Shown: positions 1 to 6,360 of the stretch, one piece after another
Layout of the letters: each line of letters opens with the position of its first letter
Position numbering within the stretch: the first letter of the stretch is position 1
Origin: Chthoniobacterales bacterium
GTDB lineage: Bacteria; Verrucomicrobiota; Verrucomicrobiia; Chthoniobacterales; UBA10450
NCBI GenBank assembly: GCA_013812515.1
Contig: JACCTI010000032.1
Location: 1 to 9,549, forward strand
DNA: 9,549 nucleotides
Direction of reading: 5' to 3'
Translations under genes and position numbers: made by a program
Notes under the pieces: generated by a model
Told to the model about the DNA's origin: nothing
The model's database searches: none
The model's input: only the letters and a program-made list of their open reading frames with translations

Positions 1-899
1 AGCGCCATTTCGCTTAGACCGGCGTAGCCGTTGCCGGCGAAAAGCGGTTTGCCTTCTTTCCAAAGCGACATGTGCGTGTGCATGCCCGAGCCGTTGTCGC
101 CGAAGAGCGGTTTCGGCATGAACGTCACCGTTTTCCCGTGTTTCTTCGCGACGTTTCGCACGATGTATTTGTAATACTGCATGTAGTCGCCCATCTGCTT
201 CATCGGCGCGAAGCGGATGTCGATTTCCGCCTGGCCCGCGGTGGCGACTTCGTGATGCTGCCGCTCAATCGGGATGCCGGCTTTTTCCAGCTCGAGGCAC
301 ATTTCGTTGCGAATGTCCTGTTGCGTGTCGGCTGGAGAGACCGGGAAATAACCTTCCTTCGCCCGGATTTTGTAGCCGAGGTTCGGGAACTCCTCCTTGC
401 CGCTGTTCCAGTGCCCTTCCGCGCTGTCGACCACATGAAACGAAGAGTTCGGCGTGTAGCCAAACCGCACCTCGTCGAAGATGAAAAACTCCGCTTCCGG
501 GCCGAACGATGCGGTGTCCGCGATGCCGGTGCTCTGCAGATAAGCCTCGGCTTTCTCCGCTACACCGCGCGGATCGCGGTCGTACGGCTCGCGCGTGATC
601 GGGTCGACAATCGTGCAGATGAGACTGAGCGTCGGCTCCGCGTTGAACGGGTCAATCCAGGCAGTCGTTGCGTCGGGGATGACGAGCATGTCGCTGGCGT
701 TGATCGCGCGCCAGCCGCGGATGCTCGACCCATCGAAGCCGAGACCTTCGCTGAAAATCTCCTCGTTATACTCGGTCAGGGTGGTCGTGAAATGCTGCCA
801 GCTGCCCGGCAGATCGGTGAACTTAAAGTCGACGAGTTTGACCTCGCGATCCTTGATCAACTTGCTGACGTCAGAGGCATCTTTTATTTCTTTGGCCAT
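1..899 (-). CDS. glnA: Glutamine synthetase type I, N-terminal 299 residues (3' end off the window)
   Basis: Glutamine synthetase makes glutamine from glutamate, ammonium and ATP in the cytoplasm. Translating the minus strand from the ATG at 899 gives MAKEIKDASDVSKLIKD and an open frame to the window edge, about 299 of the usual 470 or so residues. Visible family motifs are the GFDGSS loop (56 is the Asp50-type residue), PEAEFFIF with metal-binding Glu at 135 and 137, the ERQHHEVATAGQAE segment with Glu 217 and 225, and FMPKPLFGDNGSGMH with the catalytic-loop His at 274. All expected N-terminal active-site residues are present. The adenylylation Tyr region (near 397) lies beyond the window, so its regulation by adenylylation cannot be judged. 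It lies 161 bp downstream of glnB on the same strand, a common pairing. No Shine-Dalgarno site precedes the ATG; a pyrimidine-rich heptamer tract sits there instead. Confidence 0.97.
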   Translation of the reverse strand, partial: MAKEIKDASDVSKLIKDREVKLVDFKFTDLPGSWQHFTTTLTEYNEEIFSEGLGFDGSSIRGWRAINASDMLVIPDATTAWIDPFNAEPTLSLICTIVDPITREPYDRDPRGVAEKAEAYLQSTGIADTASFGPEAEFFIFDEVRFGYTPNSSFHVVDSAEGHWNSGKEEFPNLGYKIRAKEGYFPVSPADTQQDIRNEMCLELEKAGIPIERQHHEVATAGQAEIDIRFAPMKQMGDYMQYYKYIVRNVAKKHGKTVTFMPKPLFGDNGSGMHTHMSLWKEGKPLFAGNGYAGLSEMA

Positions 900-904
900 T
901 GGGG

Positions 905-925
905 AGGTTGAGGGTTGAGGGTTGA
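905..925 (-). repeat. Three TCAACCC/T heptamers directly upstream of the glnA start
   Basis: On the minus (glnA sense) strand this reads TCAACCC, TCAACCC, TCAACCT, then CCCCA and the glnA ATG. The tract therefore occupies the place where a ribosome binding site would be. It is complementary to the heptamers at 1037-1057: 19 of 20 positions pair when 906-925 is aligned with 1037-1056, giving a possible long-range stem in a glnB-glnA transcript. The role is inferred only. Confidence 0.8.
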
Positions 926-1036
926 GGGGCGAAGAGGCGGACGAGAGGACTAAATAAACGGCAAGCGCATCACGCCGGAACGCGGTGACTGCTGGCGGCA
1001 CTGGTGACGACGAGCGGCTGACTGCGTGAAAGTCGA
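926..1036. other. glnB-glnA spacer between the two heptamer arms
   Basis: This 111-bp stretch lies between the two complementary heptamer tracts. I see no convincing ORF, sigma-70 promoter or terminator in it. A GG/GC pair on the minus strand resembles a -24/-12 nitrogen promoter but has the wrong spacing. It is best read as an untranslated spacer in a glnB-glnA transcript. Confidence 0.5.
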
Positions 1037-1057
1037 TCAACCATCAACCCTCAACCA
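1037..1057 (-). repeat. Three TGGTTGA/GGGTTGA heptamers just after the glnB stop
   Basis: On the minus strand, three nucleotides (AGA) after the glnB TGA, the sequence reads TGGTTGA, GGGTTGA, TGGTTGA. This is the inverted partner of the heptamers before glnA. The central 13 nt (1044-1056) is perfectly complementary to 906-918 and also, in a shifted register, to 913-925. Confidence 0.8.
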
Positions 1058-1060
1058 TCT

Positions 1061-1399
1061 TCAAACCGCTTTTTCGCCAATCTCTTCCGTGCGGATGCGC
1101 ACGGCGTGCTCCACCGGAACGACGAAAACTTTCCCGTCGCCGATTTTGCCTGTCTTGGCTGCGCTCACGACGACGTTGACGGCCTTGTCGACCATATCGT
1201 CCGAGAGGACGATCTCGATCTTCACCTTCGGCAGGAAGTCGACCGTGTACTCGCTGCCGCGATATATTTCCGTGTGGCCTTTCTGCCGGCCGAAACCTTT
1301 CACCTCGGTCACGGTCATGCCTTCGATGCCCAGCTCGGCCAGAGCTTCTTTCACTTCCTCGAGTTTGAAGGGCTTGATGATCGCTTCGAGTTTTTTCAT
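1061..1399 (-). CDS. glnB: Nitrogen regulatory protein PII
   Basis: PII is a trimeric cytoplasmic sensor that reads 2-oxoglutarate and ATP/ADP and controls glutamine synthetase, ammonium channels or nitrogen regulators. The start is placed at the ATG at 1399 (MKKLEAIIKPFK), the canonical PII N terminus, giving 112 residues, the exact usual length. The frame is open 17 codons further upstream, but that extension is unlike PII. Visible features are Gln39 and Lys58 of the 2-oxoglutarate site, the T-loop with Tyr46 and the uridylylation-type Tyr51, the B-loop TGKIGDGK (83-90), and Arg101 and Arg103 of the nucleotide site. The gene precedes glnA on the same strand, and dnaE is divergent. There is no clear Shine-Dalgarno sequence. 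GlnB and GlnK paralogues cannot be separated by sequence alone; the glnA linkage favours GlnB, although the absence of an adjacent amtB is not proof. Confidence 0.96.
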   Translation of the reverse strand: MKKLEAIIKPFKLEEVKEALAELGIEGMTVTEVKGFGRQKGHTEIYRGSEYTVDFLPKVKIEIVLSDDMVDKAVNVVVSAAKTGKIGDGKVFVVPVEHAVRIRTEEIGEKAV

Positions 1400-1621
1400 G
1401 TGGGGTAAGCTTGCGGGGCTGCGCTTTTTTTCAAAGGGAATCAGGTGCAACCATCGGGGACAGGTGCTTCCGCAGCGTCTCGTGGCATAGCGGCACGCGC
1501 TGTCTTAGCAACCTCCCTAGTAACCTGCAACATCGATTTCGCGAGTGCCCGCGAAGTTTGCTCGCCGGTATCCGGGGCCCGTTTCTTGCCGCGCCTCACC
1601 CGCAGTTTATAATGAGCCCCA
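1400..1621. other. Divergent glnB/dnaE regulatory spacer
   Basis: These 222 bp separate two genes transcribed away from each other. The dnaE-proximal end carries a strong sigma-70 promoter (annotated separately). A perfect 6-bp dyad, TTCGCG-AGTGCC-CGCGAA, lies at 1538-1555, about 30 bp upstream of the -35 box, and could be an operator or simply a chance palindrome. I could not identify a convincing glnB promoter on the minus strand. A homopolymer run (T on plus) lies near 1425-1432. Confidence 0.6.
1586..1613 (+). promoter_or_regulatory. Sigma-70 type promoter of dnaE, predicting a nearly leaderless mRNA
   Basis: TTGCCG (1586-1591), a 16-bp spacer, and a perfect TATAAT (1608-1613) form a near-consensus housekeeping promoter. 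Transcription normally starts about 7 nt after the -10 box, near 1619-1622, while the dnaE ATG is at 1622. The transcript would have essentially no 5' leader, which fits the lack of a Shine-Dalgarno site. Confidence 0.75.
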
Positions 1622-4600
1622 ATGCCCAGTGACTCCTTCGTTCATCTCCATCTCCACACCGAATACTCCCTCCTCGATGGCGCGATTCGGATGCCGGAGC
1701 TGATGAAAAGAGCGCAGGAGATGGGCATGCCGGCGGTCGCGATTACGGATCACGGGAACCTCTACGGCGCAGTCGAATTTTATCAGGAAGCAAAAAAAGC
1801 CGGCATCAAGCCGATCGTTGGCTGCGAGGCTTATATGGCGCCGGGCTCGATCAAGGACCGGCCCAATAATCAGCGCGATGCAGCCTATCACTTCACGCTC
1901 TTGGCGAAGGACGAGACCGGATATCGCAGTCTGGTAAAGCTGATCTCGACCGCGCACCTCGATGGCTTCCATTACAAGCCGCGGATCGACAAGGAGCTGC
2001 TCGCGGCACATTCGGAGGGACTGATTGGCATGAGTGCCTGCCTGAAGGGCGAGATCAACATGGCGATCCAGTCCGATAATCTCGCCAAAGCAAGGCAGAG
2101 CGCGGCCGAGTTCCGTGATATTTTCGGAGCGGAAAATTTCTTCCTCGAGCTGCACGACCATGGGATCGAAGCGCAGCACAAATGTAATCGCACCCTGCCG
2201 ACGCTGGCGCGGGAGTTCGGGCTGGGACTAGTCGCAGCCAACGACGTGCATTTTCTCGAGCGCAGGCATCACGATGCGCACGACGTCATGATCTGTATCG
2301 GCACGGGTAAGATGGTGCATGACGAGCGCCGGATGCGTTACGTGCCCGAGCTGTATTTCAAGTCAGCCGAGGAAATGCGGGCGCTCTTTCCAGAGCATCC
2401 GGAGTCGATCACGAACACGCTGGAAATTGCGGAGCGCTGCAACCTTGAACTGGAGTTCGGCCAGTCCAAATACCCCGAGTATCCCGCACCGGAAGGCAAA
2501 ACCCGCGAGGCGTATCTCCGTGAGCTGTGCTACCGGGGCCTGCACGAACGCTACGGTGAACGGGTCGATTCGAAGCTGATCGACCGCCTCGATTACGAAC
2601 TCGGAGTCCTGGAGAAGACCGGGTTCGTCAGTTACTTCCTCATCGTCTGGGACTTCATCCACTACGCGAAAGAGCGCGGCATTCCGGTGGGACCAGGGCG
2701 CGGATCGGCCGCGGGTTCCATGGTCGCCTACGTGCTCGGGGTCACCGACGTCGATCCGCTGCAATTCAATCTCCTCTTCGAACGATTCCTGAACCCCGAC
2801 CGCATTTCACCGCCGGATATCGACGTGGACTTTTGCGAAGCGCGTCGCGGCGAAGTGCTCGAGTACGTGCGGCAGAAATATGGGGAGCGGCGCGTCTCGC
2901 AGATCATCACGTTCGGCAAGCTGAAGGCGAAGAGCGTGGTGCGCGACGTGGGGCGCGTGATCGGTTTGAGCTACGGCGAAGCAGATCGGATCGCGAAGAT
3001 GATTCCGAACGAGCTGAACATCACGCTGGCGGCGGCCGCAGAGAAGACACCTGAACTCAAGAAAGCGATCGCAAGCGAGCCGGCTACGCGGCAGCTCTGG
3101 GATTACGCCACGGTTCTGGAAGGTCTCTCGCGCAACGCCGGCGTGCACGCCGCCGGGGTCGTGATTGGCGACCGCGATCTCTCGGATTACGTGCCGCTCT
3201 GCCGGGACAGCAAAGGCACGGACGTGATCAGCCAGTTTGCGATGGGTCCGCTGACGGATCTCGGCCTGCTGAAGATGGACTTCCTCGGCTTGAAGACGCT
3301 GACGGTGATCGAGGACAGCGTGATCTTGATTCGTGCGCGAGTGCCGGAGTTCGCGATCAGCAAAATCCCGCTGAACGATCAGGCGACGTTCGCGCTCCTC
3401 AACCGCGGCGAAACGATCGGCGTCTTCCAGCTTGAATCGGGCGGGATGACCAGCCTCTGCAAGAACTTCGATGTGCAAAAGATTGATGACATCATCGCAT
3501 TGATCGCGCTCTATCGACCCGGCCCGATGGAGCTGATTCCGGACTACATCAAACGGAAGAAGGGGCTGACGAAAATCAAATACGAGCACCCGCTGCTCGA
3601 GGAAGTCTGTGCCGAGACCTACGGCGTCATGATCTACCAGGAACAAGTCATGGCGGCGGCGAACCGGCTCGCCGGTTACTCGTTAGGCCAGGCTGATCTG
3701 CTGCGCCGCGCGATGGGAAAGAAAGATCGCGAGAAGATGGCAAAAGAGCGGGTCACTTTCATCAGCGGCTGCGCGGCGACAAACAAAATCCCCGAGAAGA
3801 AAGCGAACGCGATTTTCGATCTGCTCGAGAAGTTTGCCGGCTACGGATTTAATAAGAGCCACAGCGCGGCTTACGGACTGATCAGCTACCAGACGGCCTA
3901 TCTGAAGGCGAATTACCCGGTCCAGTTCATGGCCGGATTGCTCAGCAATGAGATCGATAATACGGAGAAGATCTCGGTGCTGGTCGGCGAATGTAAGCGG
4001 ATGGGAATCCCGATTCTGCCGCCCGATGTGAACCGAAGCGCGCTCAAGTTCACGCCGGAAGAGTCTTCTCCTGTAGCGGCCGTCAATGACCGCCGACTCG
4101 CGGACGCTGCACAGGACGGCGGTCATAGACCGCCGCTACAGAAGCAGTTTTCCGCAATCCGCTATGGATTGGCCGCGATCAAAAACGTTGGCCAGAGCGC
4201 GATGGAAGCGGCGATCCGCGAGCGAGAGAGTGCCGGCGAGTTCAGTTCCCTGGAAGATTTCTGCCGCCGGCTCGACGCGCGTGTCGCCAACCGCAAGATG
4301 CTCGAGAGTCTGGTGAAGGCAGGTGCGTTCGATTTCCTCCAGCGCGATCGCGCGGCGCTTTTCGCCTGCATCGAGGAGTCACTCGCGGCCGCGTCCGCGT
4401 CGCACAAGGATCGCGCGAGCGGGCAGGTCTCGCTCTTTGACGACATCCCTGCGCCCGGGTCGAAATCTGCCTCGCGCGGTGTCCTGGCGTGGACGCCGCA
4501 CGAGACGATGTCGTACGAGAAGGAGCTGCTTGGGTTCTACGTCACCGGTCATCCGCTCGATGCCTACGCCAGCACGATCGCGGACGGCAAATACCAGACA

Positions 4601-5149
4601 ATTCTCTCGTTAGGCGAACTGGCAGATCGTGCTTCGTTCCGCATCGCCGGTGCGCTCACGCAAGTCGACAAGAAGTTTACGAAGAAAGAAGGCAAACCGT
4701 TCGCGGTTATTTTCGTGGAGGATCTCACCGGGACGCTCGAAGTGATGGTTTGGAATGATGTTTACGAAAAAATTGCCGACGCTCTCGTCCCGGGCAAAGT
4801 GGTCGCCATTCAGGGGACGCTCGACAAACGCGACGACACTGTGCGCGCGACTGCGCAAAAGGTGAAGGTATTGGTCGCAGCCCTTTCGAGCGGAACGCAA
4901 CCGAATGGCTTCCCGCAAATCCCGGCGAATGGAAATAGCGGAGCCACCGTCGTGCTGCGTTTCTCGCCCGCGGCGACCACGTCAGAATTGCAGGACGTGC
5001 GGCAGATTCTCTCGAGGTTCCCCGGCCCGGCGAGTGTCCAGTTGCTCTTTGAGCGGGCGAACGGAGAGATGCTGCGGCTCGACGCCGGGGCCGATTTCCG
5101 CGTGCAGCCAACAGCCGAATTGAAGGAACGGCTCGCGCGCTGGCTTTAG
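1622..5149 (+). CDS. dnaE: DNA polymerase III alpha subunit (replicative polymerase)
   Basis: DnaE is the catalytic polymerase of the replisome. The 1175 residues are close to the roughly 1160 of E. coli alpha. The start is supported by the standard opening FVHLHLHTEYSLLDG. Domains in order: PHP domain (about 1-280) with putative metal ligands H10, H12, D43, H44, E69, H90, H178/H180, D208 and H210 present; palm with GPGRGSAAGS and PDIDVDF (D399, D401, D403) and a third catalytic-type Asp at 553 in KMDFLGLKTL; fingers; helix-hairpin-helix region from about 848; clamp-binding QVSLF at 935-939; OB fold about 1006-1075; and a C-terminal domain. Residues 817-840 are encoded by a palindromic REPIN-like insertion just before the helix-hairpin-helix region. 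The gene stands alone behind its own promoter and is convergent with the DUF4230 gene. It is the DnaE1 type, not PolC or the error-prone DnaE2. Confidence 0.98.
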   Translation: MPSDSFVHLHLHTEYSLLDGAIRMPELMKRAQEMGMPAVAITDHGNLYGAVEFYQEAKKAGIKPIVGCEAYMAPGSIKDRPNNQRDAAYHFTLLAKDETGYRSLVKLISTAHLDGFHYKPRIDKELLAAHSEGLIGMSACLKGEINMAIQSDNLAKARQSAAEFRDIFGAENFFLELHDHGIEAQHKCNRTLPTLAREFGLGLVAANDVHFLERRHHDAHDVMICIGTGKMVHDERRMRYVPELYFKSAEEMRALFPEHPESITNTLEIAERCNLELEFGQSKYPEYPAPEGKTREAYLRELCYRGLHERYGERVDSKLIDRLDYELGVLEKTGFVSYFLIVWDFIHYAKERGIPVGPGRGSAAGSMVAYVLGVTDVDPLQFNLLFERFLNPDRISPPDIDVDFCEARRGEVLEYVRQKYGERRVSQIITFGKLKAKSVVRDVGRVIGLSYGEADRIAKMIPNELNITLAAAAEKTPELKKAIASEPATRQLWDYATVLEGLSRNAGVHAAGVVIGDRDLSDYVPLCRDSKGTDVISQFAMGPLTDLGLLKMDFLGLKTLTVIEDSVILIRARVPEFAISKIPLNDQATFALLNRGETIGVFQLESGGMTSLCKNFDVQKIDDIIALIALYRPGPMELIPDYIKRKKGLTKIKYEHPLLEEVCAETYGVMIYQEQVMAAANRLAGYSLGQADLLRRAMGKKDREKMAKERVTFISGCAATNKIPEKKANAIFDLLEKFAGYGFNKSHSAAYGLISYQTAYLKANYPVQFMAGLLSNEIDNTEKISVLVGECKRMGIPILPPDVNRSALKFTPEESSPVAAVNDRRLADAAQDGGHRPPLQKQFSAIRYGLAAIKNVGQSAMEAAIRERESAGEFSSLEDFCRRLDARVANRKMLESLVKAGAFDFLQRDRAALFACIEESLAAASASHKDRASGQVSLFDDIPAPGSKSASRGVLAWTPHETMSYEKELLGFYVTGHPLDAYASTIADGKYQTILSLGELADRASFRIAGALTQVDKKFTKKEGKPFAVIFVEDLTGTLEVMVWNDVYEKIADALVPGKVVAIQGTLDKRDDTVRATAQKVKVLVAALSSGTQPNGFPQIPANGNSGATVVLRFSPAATTSELQDVRQILSRFPGPASVQLLFERANGEMLRLDAGADFRVQPTAELKERLARWL
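4071..4141. repeat. REPIN-like palindromic element translated in frame inside dnaE
   Basis: Two 25-nt arms (4071-4095 and 4117-4141) are inverted copies with 2 mismatches, separated by 21 nt. The ends are CTGTAG and CTACAG. Each arm is also a hairpin: the right arm is perfect, CGGCGGTC-ATA-GACCGCCG, and the left arm has one mispair. This doublet-hairpin layout is that of REPINs. Of the three forward frames one hits TAG at once and one hits TGA in the left arm; only the frame dnaE uses is open. It encodes about 24 residues rich in Ala, Asp, Arg and Pro that interrupt an otherwise ordinary DnaE segment between DVNRSALKFTPEE and IRYGLAAIKNVG. Confidence 0.85.
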
Positions 5150-5202
5150 CAGTGGCTAAGACCGCGCAGAACGTGAGTAGCGCGTCTGCCGGAGATCGAA
5201 TC

Positions 5203-5265
5203 CACGCAAGAACGCGTTGCGTTCTGAGGCAGGCGTCTGGCACAGACGCCTCTACAACTTGCGTG
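5203..5265. repeat. Three-stem palindromic element downstream of dnaE
   Basis: A perfect 8-bp outer stem, CACGCAAG (5203-5210) with CTTGCGTG (5258-5265), encloses two hairpins: AACGC-GTT-GCGTT (5211-5223) and AGGCGTCTG-GCA-CAGACGCCT (5231-5251). The whole can fold as a three-way junction. It lies between two convergent genes and could act in 3' end formation for either, but there is no U-tract. A degenerate match to the right hairpin, GTAGCGCGTCTGCC (5177-5190), precedes it. Confidence 0.7.
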
Positions 5266-5274
5266 AACGGCACC

Positions 5275-5300
5275 GAAGCCGTTTTGGCTTCTTGAGAAGC
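5275..5300. terminator. Two overlapping, mutually exclusive small hairpins in the convergent spacer
   Basis: GAAGCC-GTTTT-GGCTTC (5275-5291) and GCTTC-TTGA-GAAGC (5287-5300) share the central GCTTC, so only one can form at a time. The second is followed by TGTTT on the plus strand. This is a weak terminator candidate for dnaE because the stems are short and there is no long T run. Confidence 0.3.
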
Positions 5301-5318
5301 TGTTTCAGTTACTACGCA

Positions 5319-5384
5319 CTGTAGCCACGGCGCTGCGTCGCCGTGTTCACCATTGAACGCCCCGACACAGCGGGGCGGCTACAG
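5319..5384. repeat. Cloverleaf-like palindromic element with CTGTAG/CTACAG ends
   Basis: The element is bounded by an 8-bp inverted terminus, CTGTAGCC (5319-5326) and GGCTACAG (5377-5384). Inside are three perfect hairpins: CACGGCG-CTGCGT-CGCCGTG (5326-5345), GTTCA-CCAT-TGAAC (5345-5358) and CGCCCCG-ACACAG-CGGGGCG (5358-5377). Adjacent stems share their boundary bases. It has the same terminal hexamers and similar size (66 versus 71 bp) as the element inside dnaE, although the hairpin sequences differ, so the two look like members of one dispersed family. It ends 20 bp from the DUF4230 stop codon. Confidence 0.75.
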
Positions 5385-5403
5385 CACCGCCATGCCGCTC
5401 CTG

Positions 5404-6090
5404 CTACTCTTTGCGACGTGCGACTTCGAAGAGGAGCTTGAGCGGCTTTGCGGCCCCAATCCGTTCCTCGAGCTGCTTCCGCAAAGCGGCTTCCGCTTCG
5501 CTCGTGAGGCCGCTCATTTCCGCCTTCTCGCGCGCGAGTTTCGGAAGAAGCGCCAGCTCGCTCTGCAGATCCTCCGCGGAGATGCGATTCCAGAAACCGT
5601 TCTCTAATTCGAGCACCTCTACCTGTTCCTGCTCTACGCCGAGAATCGTGGCGTGCGGGAGTTGCACTGCGATGGAATCTTCTCGCACGTCGGCAGAGAC
5701 GTTCTGCCGCAAGTCGAAACCGGCCTTCACGTTGAATGTGCCGTGAAGCTTCACGCGTTTCGTGCTGCCGGCCCAGGTGTGCTCAAACTCGTGTTCCACT
5801 TCGACCCGTCGCGAAAGGGTGGCCAGCTCCGCGACGGCCGAAGTTTTCTCAAAATAGACGCGGTTATTGATCGTGACCCGCGGTTGCAATTGCGCGAGGT
5901 CGACGAAGGCATCGCGCACCTTAGTCCCGAGCCGTTCCAGCTCGGCGCTGCCTTGTTGCGCAGTCCGCATTGGCCACGATTCGAGGCGCCAAAACAGGAG
6001 CGCGACCAGTAGCGCCGCGATTAAAGCGAAGAGGGTGAAGGCAAGCGGCCAGGAAAACCTCCGTTCGCGCCGATGTGGCTCCCGGTTCAT
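5404..6090 (-). CDS. Membrane-anchored DUF4230 family protein
   Basis: The start at ATG 6090 gives 228 residues, MNREPHRRERRFSWPL. An arginine-rich N terminus is followed by one strong transmembrane helix (about 13-34), suggesting a cytoplasmic N terminus and an extracytoplasmic bulk. The DUF4230-type core spans about 79-165, with YFEKTSAVAELATLSRRVEVEH and then GTFNVKAGFDL and LPHATILGVE, matching the family's usual pattern of a G-x-V-x-AG-x-DL segment followed by an LP-x-x-x-IL segment. The C-terminal third (about 172-228) is predicted helical and Glu/Lys/Arg rich. The biochemical function of this family is not known to me. The gene is convergent with dnaE and divergent from recF, so it appears monocistronic. 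The frame is open to 6309, adding 73 residues that do not look family-like, so I prefer the internal start. No clear ribosome binding site is visible. Confidence 0.82.
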   Translation of the reverse strand: MNREPHRRERRFSWPLAFTLFALIAALLVALLFWRLESWPMRTAQQGSAELERLGTKVRDAFVDLAQLQPRVTINNRVYFEKTSAVAELATLSRRVEVEHEFEHTWAGSTKRVKLHGTFNVKAGFDLRQNVSADVREDSIAVQLPHATILGVEQEQVEVLELENGFWNRISAEDLQSELALLPKLAREKAEMSGLTSEAEAALRKQLEERIGAAKPLKLLFEVARRKE

Positions 6091-6360
6091 GCGATCAGCC
6101 CAAAAAAGTACCGCCCCCCACGCCCGAAGGACGTGAAGGGCGGCTGTTCCCCCCAGAACAATCGTCCAAAACTGCGACGAGGTACGCGAACAACCTAACG
6201 GTCGCAACCGATTTTTCCCCAAGGTTTGCGATCCGCCGGGGTATTGTCCTAGGTTCACGCGATGCACGTCGGCGTTCGCTACGAGAGGGTTGGTCCCTGC
6301 GACTGGCACCCCGGGAATTGCTGCACGGAATACGAGAACGAACGCGAGCGCGATTCGGGA

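Noticed and set aside
72..911. Plus-strand open frame of 279 codons over the glnA region
   Set aside because: It is the antisense shadow of glnA, whose minus-strand translation shows all expected motifs.
961..976. Possible sigma-54 (-24/-12) promoter on the minus strand upstream of glnA (GG then TTGC)
   Set aside because: The GG and GC are separated by 12 nt, whereas the sigma-54 pattern needs 10; the flanking consensus is also poor.
2807..3646. Minus-strand open frame of 279 codons within dnaE
   Set aside because: It is a high-GC antisense shadow with His/Arg/Asp-rich sequence and no domain-like features.
6199..6216. Hairpin plus ATTTTT resembling an intrinsic terminator
   Set aside because: The stem is only 4 bp and no upstream plus-strand gene needs terminating there.
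6091..6309. N-terminal extension of the DUF4230 protein by 73 residues
   Set aside because: The extension lacks family-like sequence, whereas the internal ATG at 6090 gives a basic N terminus followed at once by the transmembrane helix. A second hydrophobic stretch in the extension keeps this slightly open.
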